Assembly: GCA_005884945.1 (NCBI GenBank)
Contig: VAYM01000111.1
Coordinates: 1-32,274, forward strand
DNA: 32,274 nucleotides
Direction: 5' to 3'
Origin: Actinomycetota bacterium
GTDB lineage: Bacteria > Actinomycetota > Thermoleophilia > Gaiellales > Gaiellaceae
The notes beneath the pieces were generated by a model. That model had not been told where the DNA came from, did no database searches, and saw nothing but the letters and a program-made list of their open reading frames with translations. A program made the position numbers and the translations under genes. Of the stretch, positions 22,921-30,190 are shown piece by piece (position 1 is the stretch's first letter; the number at the start of each line of letters is the position of its first letter).

Positions 22921-22925
22921 GTCCC

Positions 22926-22931
22926 TATCAT
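22926..22931 (+). promoter_or_regulatory. -10 box TATCAT of the DUF2071 gene
   Basis: TATCAT is followed by 6 nt (CGGCCT) and the GTG at 22938. No ribosome site precedes that GTG, which fits a leaderless transcript. Confidence 0.5.
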
Positions 22932-22937
22932 CGGCCT

Positions 22938-23702
22938 GTGATCGTCGGACTCGACCTCATTCGGGCACCCGCGCGCCAGGCGTCCGCTCTCGACGAGACG
23001 GACCACCGGCCCTGGCCCGTGCCCAGGTCGCCGTGGGTCATGGCCCAGACCTGGGACGACCTCCTCTTCGCGCACTGGCGCGTGGACGCGGACGAGGTGC
23101 GCGGCCACGTCCCCGACGGGCTCGAGCTACAGGAGCGCGACGGCAGCGCCTGGCTCGGCGTGACCCCGTTCGTGCTCACCGATCTCCGTGCGCGCGGGAC
23201 GTTTCCACTCCCCGTCGTCTCGAGCTTCCGCGAGCTGAACGTCCGGACGTACGTGACGGACGGACGGAAGCCCGGCATCTGGTTCTTCAGCCTCGATGCG
23301 TCGAGCAAGCTCGCCGTCGCCGCAGCGCGTCGCCTCTACAAGCTTCCGTACTTCCTCGCGGAGATCAGCGTCGAGCGGCACCGCGGCCGCCTTCTGTACG
23401 AATGCGTGCGTGACGAGCGGAAAGCGTTCAGCGGCGCGTACAACCCCGCGGGCGACGTGTTCGAGGCGCCTCCGGATTCGCTCGAGCACTTCCTGACGGA
23501 GCGGTACTGCCTGTACGCGGCAGAGGGCGGCACGCTCTATCGCGCCGAGATCCACCACCGGCCCTGGCCGCTCCAGACGGCCGAGGCGACGATCGACCTG
23601 AACACGATGCCGCCCGACGACATCCGGCTCGACGGCGAGCCGCTCCTCCACTACTCCGCCCGCGAGGACGTCCTGATCTGGCCGCTCGAGCGGGTCCGGT
23701 AG
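22938..23702 (+). CDS. DUF2071 (YqjF-like) protein
   Basis: A 254-residue protein of the DUF2071 family (PF09844). Typical features are WPVPRSPWVMAQTWDDLLFA then HWRVDADEVRGHVPDGLELQ at the N-terminus, WLGVTPFVLTDLRARG, FRELNVRTYVTDGRKPGIWF followed by FSLDAS, and LYKLPYFLAEISVERHRGRL. Members are single-domain beta-barrel proteins related to acetoacetate decarboxylase folds; their reaction is not established. The GTG at 22938 fits the family start (MAQTWDDLLFAHW lies about 35 residues in). It stands alone between hppD and a secreted-protein gene, and a role in aromatic catabolism is only suggested by position. Confidence 0.78.
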   Translation: MIVGLDLIRAPARQASALDETDHRPWPVPRSPWVMAQTWDDLLFAHWRVDADEVRGHVPDGLELQERDGSAWLGVTPFVLTDLRARGTFPLPVVSSFRELNVRTYVTDGRKPGIWFFSLDASSKLAVAAARRLYKLPYFLAEISVERHRGRLLYECVRDERKAFSGAYNPAGDVFEAPPDSLEHFLTERYCLYAAEGGTLYRAEIHHRPWPLQTAEATIDLNTMPPDDIRLDGEPLLHYSAREDVLIWPLERVR

Positions 23703-23739
23703 GCAGACCACAAGCAGCGGGCGCGTGCGGCATCTTCTC

Positions 23740-23751
23740 GGTTGCAACCGG
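23740..23751. promoter_or_regulatory. 12-bp perfect palindrome CGGTTGCAACCG
   Basis: CGGTTG-CAACCG lies 24 nt upstream of the ATG of the secreted-protein gene at 23776, and about 13 nt before its ribosome site. A dimeric regulator could bind here. No second copy was noticed elsewhere in the window. Confidence 0.35.
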
Positions 23752-23775
23752 GAAACGAGGAACGAGGAGACCTAC

Positions 23776-24414
23776 ATGAGACGCTGGTTCATCCTGGCCG
23801 CCCTGGTCGTGTCGGCACTGGTGCTCGCGGCCGTCGGGGCCGCCGCCGATCCCGGCAACGGGAAGGGGAAAGGGAAGGGCCACCAGTTTTCGGCCAAGGG
23901 CGGCAAGATCACGCTCCAGGTGACGACGACCGACCACGGGTGCAGCTTCCGGCCGTGGGCGACGGACAAGCTGAGCCGGACGTTCAAGGTCCGGAAAAAC
24001 GCGAACGGTTCCTTCACGGTCCGCCGCGAGGACAAGGGGACGTTCGCGACGCTCGCCGGCCCGAGCCCGAGCGCCGACCCGTGTCCCGGCGTGACACGTC
24101 GGGGAAAGCACGGCACGACCCTGCTCGCCGGCATCACCGGGAAGCTGCACGGCTACCTCCAGGGCACGGTCACCGGAGGGACGTTCAACCCCAGCGGGAC
24201 GTGCACGGCCGAGTGCACGAGCTCGGACTTCATCAAGGGGTTCTTCACGGCCGGGTCGACGTTTACGTGCAGCCAGGGATATGCCGGCTGCCGGTTCAGC
24301 TTCGAGTACACGGCGCAGAGGCAGCACACGCAGAAGCTCAAGTACCACCACTGGGTCGATCGCGGCACGAACGGTGTGAGCGAGATCCTGATCGGCGACA
24401 TCGCGACGAGCTAG
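23776..24414 (+). CDS. Secreted protein, unknown function
   Basis: A 212-residue exported protein. The ATG at 23776 is chosen because GAGGAG lies 6 nt upstream and because it begins a signal peptide (MRRWFILAALVVSALVLAAV, cleavage likely after GAAA). The mature part starts with a Gly/Lys repeat (GNGKGKGKG) and continues as a beta-rich domain with six Cys (DHGCSFRPWATDK, ADPCPGVTRRGKHG, SGTCTAECTSSDF, TCSQGYAGCRFSFEY), probably disulphide-bonded. The end is HHWVDRGTNGVSEILIGDIA. I recognise no family. The Lys/Gly stretch resembles the linker in the secreted protein at 1105-1860, but the domains differ. A hairpin follows the stop codon. Confidence 0.7.
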   Translation: MRRWFILAALVVSALVLAAVGAAADPGNGKGKGKGHQFSAKGGKITLQVTTTDHGCSFRPWATDKLSRTFKVRKNANGSFTVRREDKGTFATLAGPSPSADPCPGVTRRGKHGTTLLAGITGKLHGYLQGTVTGGTFNPSGTCTAECTSSDFIKGFFTAGSTFTCSQGYAGCRFSFEYTAQRQHTQKLKYHHWVDRGTNGVSEILIGDIATS

Positions 24415-24438
24415 TCGCGCAAAGCCGCTGTCCGATGG

Positions 24439-24461
24439 GAGCCCGCTTCTTCGGCGGGCTC
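24439..24461 (+). terminator. Hairpin terminator after the secreted-protein gene
   Basis: GAGCCCGC, loop TTCTTCG, GCGGGCTC: a perfect 8-bp stem starting 24 nt after the stop at 24414, followed by a moderately T-rich stretch (TCGTCGTTC). It is the best terminator candidate in the window. Confidence 0.6.
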
Positions 24462-24481
24462 TCGTCGTTCTGCCCGCTCGT

Positions 24482-24487
24482 TAGCCT
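24482..24487 (+). promoter_or_regulatory. -10 box TAGCCT of the CDF transporter gene
   Basis: TAGCCT is followed by 6 nt (TTCGTC) and the GTG at 24494. There is no ribosome site, which fits a leaderless transcript starting just after the terminator hairpin. Confidence 0.5.
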
Positions 24488-24493
24488 TTCGTC

Positions 24494-25840
24494 GTGAGCC
24501 CGCAGCGCCGAACTGCACTCGTTTCCGTCGTCGCCGCGGCGATCCTCTTGACGATCAAGCTCGTCGCCGGGCTCGCCGTGCACAGCCTCGGGCTCGTGTC
24601 CGAGGCGTTGCACTCCGGGACGGATCTCGTTGCTGCGCTCCTGACGTTCTTCGCAGTGGGAGTCGCAGTCCGGCCGGCGGACGTCGCGCACCAGTACGGC
24701 CACGGGAAGGCGGAGCATCTGTCGGCGCTCGCGGAGGCGACGATCCTCGTCGCCGCCAGCGTCCTGATCGCCTGGCGCGCGATCAACCACCTCGTCGGCG
24801 CGACGCCGTCGCAGGTGGAGGCGACGTGGTACGCGCTCGTCGTCATCGTCGTCGTCATCGCCGTGGATCTGAGCCGTACATCCATCTCCTGGCGCGCGTC
24901 GCGCCGCTACGAGAGCGCGGCGCTGCAGGCGAGCGCACTCCACTTCGGCAGCGACCTGATCGGATCGACGGCCGTCCTCGTCGGGCTCGTGCTCGTGCGA
25001 GCGGGCTACACGCGCGCCGACTCCGCTGCGGCGTTGTTCGTGGCCGTGCTCGTGCTCTTCGCCGCAGCGCGGCTGATGAAACGCAACGTGGACGTTCTCA
25101 TGGACCGGGTTCCGCTCGAAGCGGAGGAGGCGGCACGCGTCGCGATCGCCGGGATCGAGCCCGCCGTCGACGTGCAGCGCCTGCGGATGCGACAGGCGGG
25201 GCCGCGCCAGTTCGCAGACGTCGTCATCACCGTCCCGCCCGGCGCGGCCGTCGGGCAGGGACACGAGGCCGCGGACCGTGTCGAAGCCGCCGTCCACGGC
25301 GCGCTGCCGGGAAGCGACGTCGTCGTTCACGTCGAGCCGCGGGAGAACGAGGCGGCCATTCGCGACCGCGCGCACGCCGCCGCGCTCGCCGTCCCGCAGG
25401 TGCGCGAGGTGCACAACGTCAGCGTGCTCGAAGTCGGAGGCCGGACCGAGGTTTCGCTGCACCTCAAGCTCCCGGGTGACGTGTCCCTCGGAGACGCGCA
25501 CGAAGTCGCGAGCGCGGTCGAGCGTGCGATCGTCGAGCGCGTGCCGGAGGTCGACGCGGTGCAGACGCATCTCGAGCCGCTCGCCGAGGAGCGAGAAGGC
25601 CGCCGCGCCTACGGCGTCGACGCGGACGAGGTTGCGCGCGTCGTGCGCGACGCGACCGGCTCGCCGCCGCGCGAGCTTCGGCTGTTGCAGGGAAGCGACG
25701 GCCTGCTCGTCTACGTGACGATCGGGCTCGACGCGGGAACGACGCTCGCCGATGCGCACGCGCGCGCGAGTGAGATCGAGGAGCTGATCCGACGGGCGCG
25801 TCCGGACGTCGCCGACGTCATCGTCCACACGGAGCCGTGA
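24494..25840 (+). CDS. CDF-family metal cation exporter with three C-terminal domains
   Basis: A 448-residue cation diffusion facilitator that should export divalent metals (Zn, Fe, Mn or Co) in exchange for protons. Six transmembrane helices occupy about residues 8-200. The two metal motifs of TM2 and TM5 are HxxxD pairs: His40/Asp44 (SEALHSGTD) and His150/Asp154 (ASALHFGSD); HQYGHGKAEH (66-75) is the conserved loop. Family members usually end with a single domain of about 80 residues; here there appear to be three in tandem (about 208-283, 284-365, 366-448), ending VVVHVEP, VQTHLEP and VIVHTEP. The GTG start follows a TAGCCT box. The gene is between a secreted protein and the tyrosine catabolic genes; a connection to their iron enzymes is only possible. 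Confidence 0.85.
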   Translation: MSPQRRTALVSVVAAAILLTIKLVAGLAVHSLGLVSEALHSGTDLVAALLTFFAVGVAVRPADVAHQYGHGKAEHLSALAEATILVAASVLIAWRAINHLVGATPSQVEATWYALVVIVVVIAVDLSRTSISWRASRRYESAALQASALHFGSDLIGSTAVLVGLVLVRAGYTRADSAAALFVAVLVLFAAARLMKRNVDVLMDRVPLEAEEAARVAIAGIEPAVDVQRLRMRQAGPRQFADVVITVPPGAAVGQGHEAADRVEAAVHGALPGSDVVVHVEPRENEAAIRDRAHAAALAVPQVREVHNVSVLEVGGRTEVSLHLKLPGDVSLGDAHEVASAVERAIVERVPEVDAVQTHLEPLAEEREGRRAYGVDADEVARVVRDATGSPPRELRLLQGSDGLLVYVTIGLDAGTTLADAHARASEIEELIRRARPDVADVIVHTEP

Positions 25841-25877
25841 GAGCGCGTCGAATTTTGGACAGGTCCTGCGCAGCCAA

Positions 25878-25950
25878 CCCTTGGTGTCGGATCCCGATGG
25901 TTTTGCGCCCCGCGTGCCAAGGGGGAGGAGGCGTGACGAAAGCGTCGTGA
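25878..25950 (+). promoter_or_regulatory. Leader of the hydrolase gene: inverted repeat and 5-codon ORF
   Basis: CCCTTGG (25878-25884) can pair with CCAAGGG (25917-25923), which runs into a strong ribosome site GGGGGAGGAGG (25921-25931). That site is well placed for a GTG at 25933, opening a 5-codon frame (V-T-K-A-S-stop) whose TGA overlaps the GTG of the hydrolase gene at 25947. The hydrolase GTG itself is too far from the ribosome site, so it may be reached by coupling. The arrangement could also be coincidence. Confidence 0.3.
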
Positions 25951-26984
25951 AGCTGTGTATGTTCACGCCGCGGGAGCTGGCGCTCGAACGAGGCTGGCCC
26001 GGTCTCATCGAAGGCGACACCGTGGTGCAGCTCGCCGCGCAGACGCTGCAGTCCTTCTTCACCGGAGGCGGCGAGGCGCGGCGTCACGCGGAATACCCGT
26101 TCGCCGAGGTCGACCTGCGCCCGCCCGTCCTCCATCCGCCCTCCGTCCGCGACTTCTACGCGTTCGAACAGCATGTGAAGGCCGCGCGGGCGCTGCGCAA
26201 CCAGGACGTGCCGCGCGAGTGGTACGAGATCCCGGTCTTCTACTTCTCGAACCCCGCCGCGATCTCCGGCCCGGAGGACGAAATCCCCTACCCCGAAGGA
26301 ACGCGTGCGCTCGATTACGAGCTCGAGGTCGCGGCGATCATCGGTGCGGAGGGCCGGATCGGCGGGTTCACCGTCATGAACGACTGGTCCGCGCGCGACC
26401 TCCAGGCGGCCGAGATGAAGGTCGGCCTCGGCCCGGCGAAAGGAAAGGACTTCGCGACGAGCCTCGGGCCGCTCGTGGTGACGCCCGACGAGTTCGACGG
26501 ACGAAGCGGCACCATGCTCGCGCGGGTGAACGGCGAGGAGCGGTCCCGCGGCAACCTCGCGGACATGCACCACACGTGGGAGGCGATCGTCGCGCACGCG
26601 GCGCAGAACACGAGGCTGCTGCCGGGCGATGTGCTCGGCTCGGGCACCGTCGGCACCGGCTGCATCCTCGAGCACGGCGACGCCCGCTGGTTGCAGCCGG
26701 GCGATGTCGTCGAGCTCGAGGTCGATGGGATCGGGGTCCTGCGGAACCGCGTCGCCTCGTCCCTCCGCTGCTCGCCCGGCGTGGTTGGGCGGTCACGATC
26801 TACGAGCAGTTCGAGCTCGGCCACAGGCTCGGCTCGAGCCACGGGCGCTCGCGCATCTTCCGGCTCGCCTACCCGGACGCCACCTGGGTGCGGATGGCGA
26901 CCGAGTCCCTGCGCGGCTGGCGTGAGCTCGAAGAGGAGTGCGGCACCGATCTCCTCGAGCTCAACGGTCTCCTCGAGGTCGTGA
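25947..26984 (+). CDS. Fumarylacetoacetate hydrolase family protein with out-of-frame tail
   Basis: The first 269 residues (to LRNRV, about 26753) are a complete FAH-family domain: VRDFYAFEQHVKAARA, FYFSNPAAISGPEDEIPYPE, LDYELEVAAIIG (metal-binding Glu pair), GFTVMNDWSARDLQAAEMKV, GPAKGKDFATSLGP, LPGDVLGSGTVGTGC. In this setting it most likely splits fumarylacetoacetate to fumarate and acetoacetate, the last step of tyrosine breakdown; a related acylpyruvase activity is possible. After about 26753 the frame runs on for 76 residues of Ser/Arg/Ala-rich sequence, because the downstream oxidase gene is in another frame and its 5' part is missing, so the true stop appears to be lost. The start is taken as GTG at 25947 by homology. 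Confidence 0.8.
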   Translation: MKLCMFTPRELALERGWPGLIEGDTVVQLAAQTLQSFFTGGGEARRHAEYPFAEVDLRPPVLHPPSVRDFYAFEQHVKAARALRNQDVPREWYEIPVFYFSNPAAISGPEDEIPYPEGTRALDYELEVAAIIGAEGRIGGFTVMNDWSARDLQAAEMKVGLGPAKGKDFATSLGPLVVTPDEFDGRSGTMLARVNGEERSRGNLADMHHTWEAIVAHAAQNTRLLPGDVLGSGTVGTGCILEHGDARWLQPGDVVELEVDGIGVLRNRVASSLRCSPGVVGRSRSTSSSSSATGSARATGARASSGSPTRTPPGCGWRPSPCAAGVSSKRSAAPISSSSTVSSRS

Positions 26985-27706
26985 GGGACGCCGGACGGAG
27001 CTCACGCGACGGCCTCCGCGATGCGGGCGCGGACTTCGAGCTGCTCGACGCGCCCGAGGCCCAGCGACGCTGGCCGATCCACGTCCCTGACGGTTGGACT
27101 GTCCTCTTCCAGCCCGAAGCCGGAATCGTGCGGGCCGACCTCGCGCAAGAGGCGTTTCTCGACTCGGCGAGGAAGCATGGAGCGGAGCTGCACGAGCACA
27201 CGCGCATCGAGTCGGTCGACGACGTCGATGCCGACGTCACGATCGTGACGGCAGGCGCTTGGGTGCGACGTCTCGTTCCGACCGTCTCCGTGAGGCCGAC
27301 GCGAGAAACCGTCGCGTACTTCCGCCGTGACGGCGCGCCGATCCCATCGATCGGCCAGCTCGACCCGGAGACGCGCGGGCACGCGCAGTTCTCTCTCCAC
27401 GATGCACGGTACGGCCTCAAGGCGGGCGTGCACCACGCGGGACGCGAGATCGATCCCGACGAGCCCGGCGCGCCCGATGCCGAGCTGGTGGCGCGGATCG
27501 CCGAGTGGGTCGCGCGGATCCACACCGACGTCGATCCGGAGCCCGTCGAGGCGGAGACCTGCCTCTACACGAACACGAACGACGAGAGCTTCGTGTTCGA
27601 GCGCAACGGCCCGGTCGTCGTCGGGTCGCCCTGCTCCGGTCACGGGTTCAAGTTCGCCCCGCTGGTCGGAGAGAAGCTCGCCGACCTCGCCGAAGCTAAG
27701 GTGTAG
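26762..27706 (+). pseudogene. Sarcosine-oxidase-like FAD oxidoreductase lacking its N-terminus
   Basis: The frame encodes a monomeric sarcosine oxidase / N-methyltryptophan oxidase type flavoprotein from LLARRGWAVTIYEQFELGHR onward, through GSSHGRSRIFRLAY, FQPEAGIVRADLAQEAFLDS and TIVTAGAWVRRLVP, to ETCLYTNTNDESFVFERNG and GSPCSGHGFKFAPLVGEKLA. The Cys in TCLYTNT (codon 27560-27562) matches the covalent flavin Cys. Intact members begin with about 15-20 residues holding the GxGxxG dinucleotide loop, which is absent here, and no ATG, GTG or TTG start precedes the homology. The 5' end abuts the end of the hydrolase gene in another frame, so a deletion of roughly 50-70 bp, real or an assembly error, is likely. 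As written, it cannot make a normal enzyme. Confidence 0.75.
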
Positions 27707-27710
27707 CCGC

Positions 27711-28937
27711 ATGCCGTTCTACCAGCGCCTCGGAGCCGTCCCGCGCAAGCGCCACACGCAGTTCCGCGACAACGGCCAGCTCCTGACCGAGGAGGTCATG
27801 GGCCTCGAGGGCTTCGTCGGCAACGAGTCGATCCTCTACCACCTGCAGTCGCCGTGCCGCGTGATGAAGCTCGGCCAGTTCGAGCCGATCAAGCGTGACG
27901 AGTGGGTCCCGGACGCGCACGCGCATCGCCACTTGCACACCTACGGCATCGACGCGGACGGCGACGAGGTCACCGGCCGACGCCTCCTGATGTGGAACGA
28001 CGACGTCGAGATCTCGCTCTGCCGCCCGAAGGAGCAGATGGACTACTTCTTCCGAAACGGCGAGGGCGACGAGGTCGTGTTCGTGCACGAAGGATCGGGA
28101 ACGCTCGAGACGACGTTCGGCGACGTTCCGTACAAGGACGGCGACTACGTCGTCATTCCGCGCGGGACGACGTATCGCTTCCTTCCCGAAGGAGAGCAGC
28201 GCTACCTCGTGTTCGAAACGCCGGGGCTGATCGAGATCCCGCGGCGGTACCGCAACCAGTACGGACAGATCCTCGAGGGCGCGCCGTACTACCACCGCGA
28301 CATCCATCCGCCCACGCAGCTGAACACGCATCGCGACAAGGGCGAGTTCCCGGTGAAGGTGCGCGTGCGCGGCGGCTACCAGACGTACGTGCTCGACTAC
28401 CACCCGTTCGACGTCGTGGGCTGGGACGGCTACCTCTATCCGTGGACGTTCTCGATCCACGACTTCGAGCCGATCACCGGCCGGATCCATCAACCGCCGC
28501 CGTCGCATCAGACGTTCCAGGGTCAGAACTTCGTCATCTGCTCGTTCTGTCCGCGCAAGCTGGACTTCGACCCGATGGCGATCCCGATCCCGTACCACCA
28601 TTCGAACCTGCAGTCGGAGGAGATGATCTATTACGTCTCCGGCAAGTTCGGCTCCCGGCGCGGCGTCGAGGTCGGGTCGATCACGTTGCATCCGTCCGGG
28701 TTGCCGCACGGCCCGCAGCCGGGTCTCGCGGAGAAGTCGATCGGCACGCACGAGACGACGGAGCTCGCGGTGATGTGTGACACGTTCCATCCGCTGAAGC
28801 TGTCGAAGTTCGCGAAGAAGCTCGACGACGGCAAGTACGCGTACTCGTGGTACGAGAACGCGCAGGACGGCGCGGGCGCAGACGAAGCGGCCGCCGACGG
28901 CGACGCCACCGGCGCCGGCCTCACGTCGCATTTCTAG
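27711..28937 (+). CDS. hmgA: Homogentisate 1,2-dioxygenase
   Basis: A 408-residue Fe(II) cupin dioxygenase opening the ring of homogentisate to maleylacetoacetate, the step after HPPD. The bicupin signature is clear: MPFYQRLGAVPRKRHTQFRD at the N-terminus, GDEVVFVHEGSGTLETTFGD (first cupin), and the iron ligands His297 and Glu303 in PYHHSNLQSEEMIYY and His333 in LHPSGLPHGPQPG, matching His335, Glu341 and His371 of the human enzyme. The C-terminal 25 residues are an Ala/Asp/Gly-rich extension. The ATG at 27711 lies 4 nt after the stop of the oxidase fragment; TAAGGT (27697-27702) 8 nt upstream could be a -10 box. A maleylacetoacetate isomerase gene is not in the window. Confidence 0.95.
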   Translation: MPFYQRLGAVPRKRHTQFRDNGQLLTEEVMGLEGFVGNESILYHLQSPCRVMKLGQFEPIKRDEWVPDAHAHRHLHTYGIDADGDEVTGRRLLMWNDDVEISLCRPKEQMDYFFRNGEGDEVVFVHEGSGTLETTFGDVPYKDGDYVVIPRGTTYRFLPEGEQRYLVFETPGLIEIPRRYRNQYGQILEGAPYYHRDIHPPTQLNTHRDKGEFPVKVRVRGGYQTYVLDYHPFDVVGWDGYLYPWTFSIHDFEPITGRIHQPPPSHQTFQGQNFVICSFCPRKLDFDPMAIPIPYHHSNLQSEEMIYYVSGKFGSRRGVEVGSITLHPSGLPHGPQPGLAEKSIGTHETTELAVMCDTFHPLKLSKFAKKLDDGKYAYSWYENAQDGAGADEAAADGDATGAGLTSHF

Positions 28938-29005
28938 TCGGGCCTTGATCACGAGCACGGAGGTCCTAGATCTCTTCCACGCACACGACCTGAGCCGGTT
29001 CGCGT

Positions 29006-29011
29006 TACGAT
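29006..29011 (+). promoter_or_regulatory. Possible -10 box TACGAT of the pot operon
   Basis: TACGAT fits TANNNT and lies about 50 nt before the potD start, in the 124-bp gap after hmgA. I see no good -35 element. Unlike most promoters in the window it would give a transcript with a leader. Confidence 0.35.
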
Positions 29012-29019
29012 CCGTGCGA

Positions 29020-29039
29020 GTCTCGCCCAGTACCGAGAC
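29020..29039 (+). promoter_or_regulatory. Inverted repeat GTCTCG-n8-CGAGAC before potD
   Basis: A perfect 6-bp inverted repeat (29020-29025 and 29034-29039) lies between the possible -10 box and the potD ribosome site. It may be an operator or an RNA hairpin; nothing identifies a regulator. Confidence 0.3.
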
Positions 29040-29061
29040 CGGGGAGGAAAAGGAGTAGGGC

Positions 29062-30174
29062 ATGGACGGGCGAGATCTGACGGCGCGGCGACTACGCCGC
29101 GAGGAACTACTGAAGCTCGCGGCGGCTGCAGGCGGCGCGGTGCTCGTCGGCGGGCCGACGGCGGCGGCGCACGCCGCGCGGACGCAGCTGGAAGCGGAGT
29201 CCGGCCGGCTCCAGGTGCTCGACTGGGCCGGGTACGGCAACGACGGCGGGCAATCCATGTTCGCCCAGTACGTCAAGAAGCACCCGGGAAACAAGCCGCA
29301 GTTCACGTACATGACGAACGAGTCGGACGCGCTCGCGAAGATCCACGCGGGACTGTCTCCCGACCTCTTTCGTCCGTACGTCGGCTGGGTGAAGTACTTC
29401 GCCACGAGCGGCCTCGTGCAGCCGTGGAGCCCGAAGCTGATCCCGAACTTCAAGCACCTGAACCCGTTCATGGTCAAGGCGGGCCAGTACAACGGCAAGC
29501 AGTACGGGATCCCGGACGACTGGGGCTTCGACGCGATCCTCTACCGCAGCGACAAGGTGCACCCGAAGGCGAAGTCGTGGGGACTGCTCTTCGACGAGCG
29601 CTACAAGGGCAAGATCGCGTGGTTCGACGACCTCGAGATGATCACGATCGCCGGTCTCTACCTCCGGTTCAAGAATCCGTGGAACCAGTCGGATTCCGAG
29701 CTGAAGAAGTCGCAGGACCTGCTCAAGTCGAAGAAGCATCTCGTCCGCCTGACGTGGTCGTCGGAGACGAACCTGTGGGAGGCATTCGGGTCGGGAGAGG
29801 TCTGGATCGCCTACGCGTGGCCGAACGACTGGGTGCAGATGAAGAAGAAGAAGCTGAAGGTCGTCTACATGCACCCGAAGGAGAAGCCGATCGCCTGGGT
29901 GGGCATGTTCATGTTGCTGAAAGGCTCCCCACGCCCGCGGCTTGCGCACGCGTACGTCGACGCGTGGAGCTCCGCGAAGTCGGCGAAGTGGCTCGAGGAC
30001 AACTACGGGTACGGGCATGCCAACACGGTGGCGCGGCCGTCGTCCAGCGATCTGCTGCGTGCGCTGCAGCTGACGAACCCGAAGGCGGTCACCGAGCCGA
30101 ACGCTCACCTCGACCGAGACATCCCGCGGCGGGCGACGTACGCCAGGCTGTGGGAGGAAGTGAAGGCCTCCTGA
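29062..30174 (+). CDS. potD: Polyamine-type ABC transporter substrate-binding protein
   Basis: A 370-residue extracellular solute-binding protein of the PotD/PotF type (spermidine/putrescine family). The N-terminus has a twin-arginine-like signal (TARRLRREELLKLAAAAGGA) followed by a hydrophobic stretch and AHAA. The mature part starts LQVLDWAGYGNDG (family pattern LxxxNWxxY), then DLFRPYVGWVKYFATSGLVQ, YGIPDDWGFDAILYRSD and AFGSGEVWIAYAWPNDWV, which line the binding cleft in this family. The ligand could be a polyamine or another small cation. AGGAG lies 6 nt before the ATG. It is rich in Lys in the middle (KKKKLKV). It is followed by permease genes. Confidence 0.85.
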   Translation: MDGRDLTARRLRREELLKLAAAAGGAVLVGGPTAAAHAARTQLEAESGRLQVLDWAGYGNDGGQSMFAQYVKKHPGNKPQFTYMTNESDALAKIHAGLSPDLFRPYVGWVKYFATSGLVQPWSPKLIPNFKHLNPFMVKAGQYNGKQYGIPDDWGFDAILYRSDKVHPKAKSWGLLFDERYKGKIAWFDDLEMITIAGLYLRFKNPWNQSDSELKKSQDLLKSKKHLVRLTWSSETNLWEAFGSGEVWIAYAWPNDWVQMKKKKLKVVYMHPKEKPIAWVGMFMLLKGSPRPRLAHAYVDAWSSAKSAKWLEDNYGYGHANTVARPSSSDLLRALQLTNPKAVTEPNAHLDRDIPRRATYARLWEEVKAS

Positions 30175-30190
30175 GCAGCCGGTCGTAGTT

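Noticed and set aside
23866-23885. Simple Gly/Lys repeat in the secreted protein as a mobile or variable repeat
   Set aside because: It is a short GGNAAR codon run that reads as a normal linker after the signal peptide.
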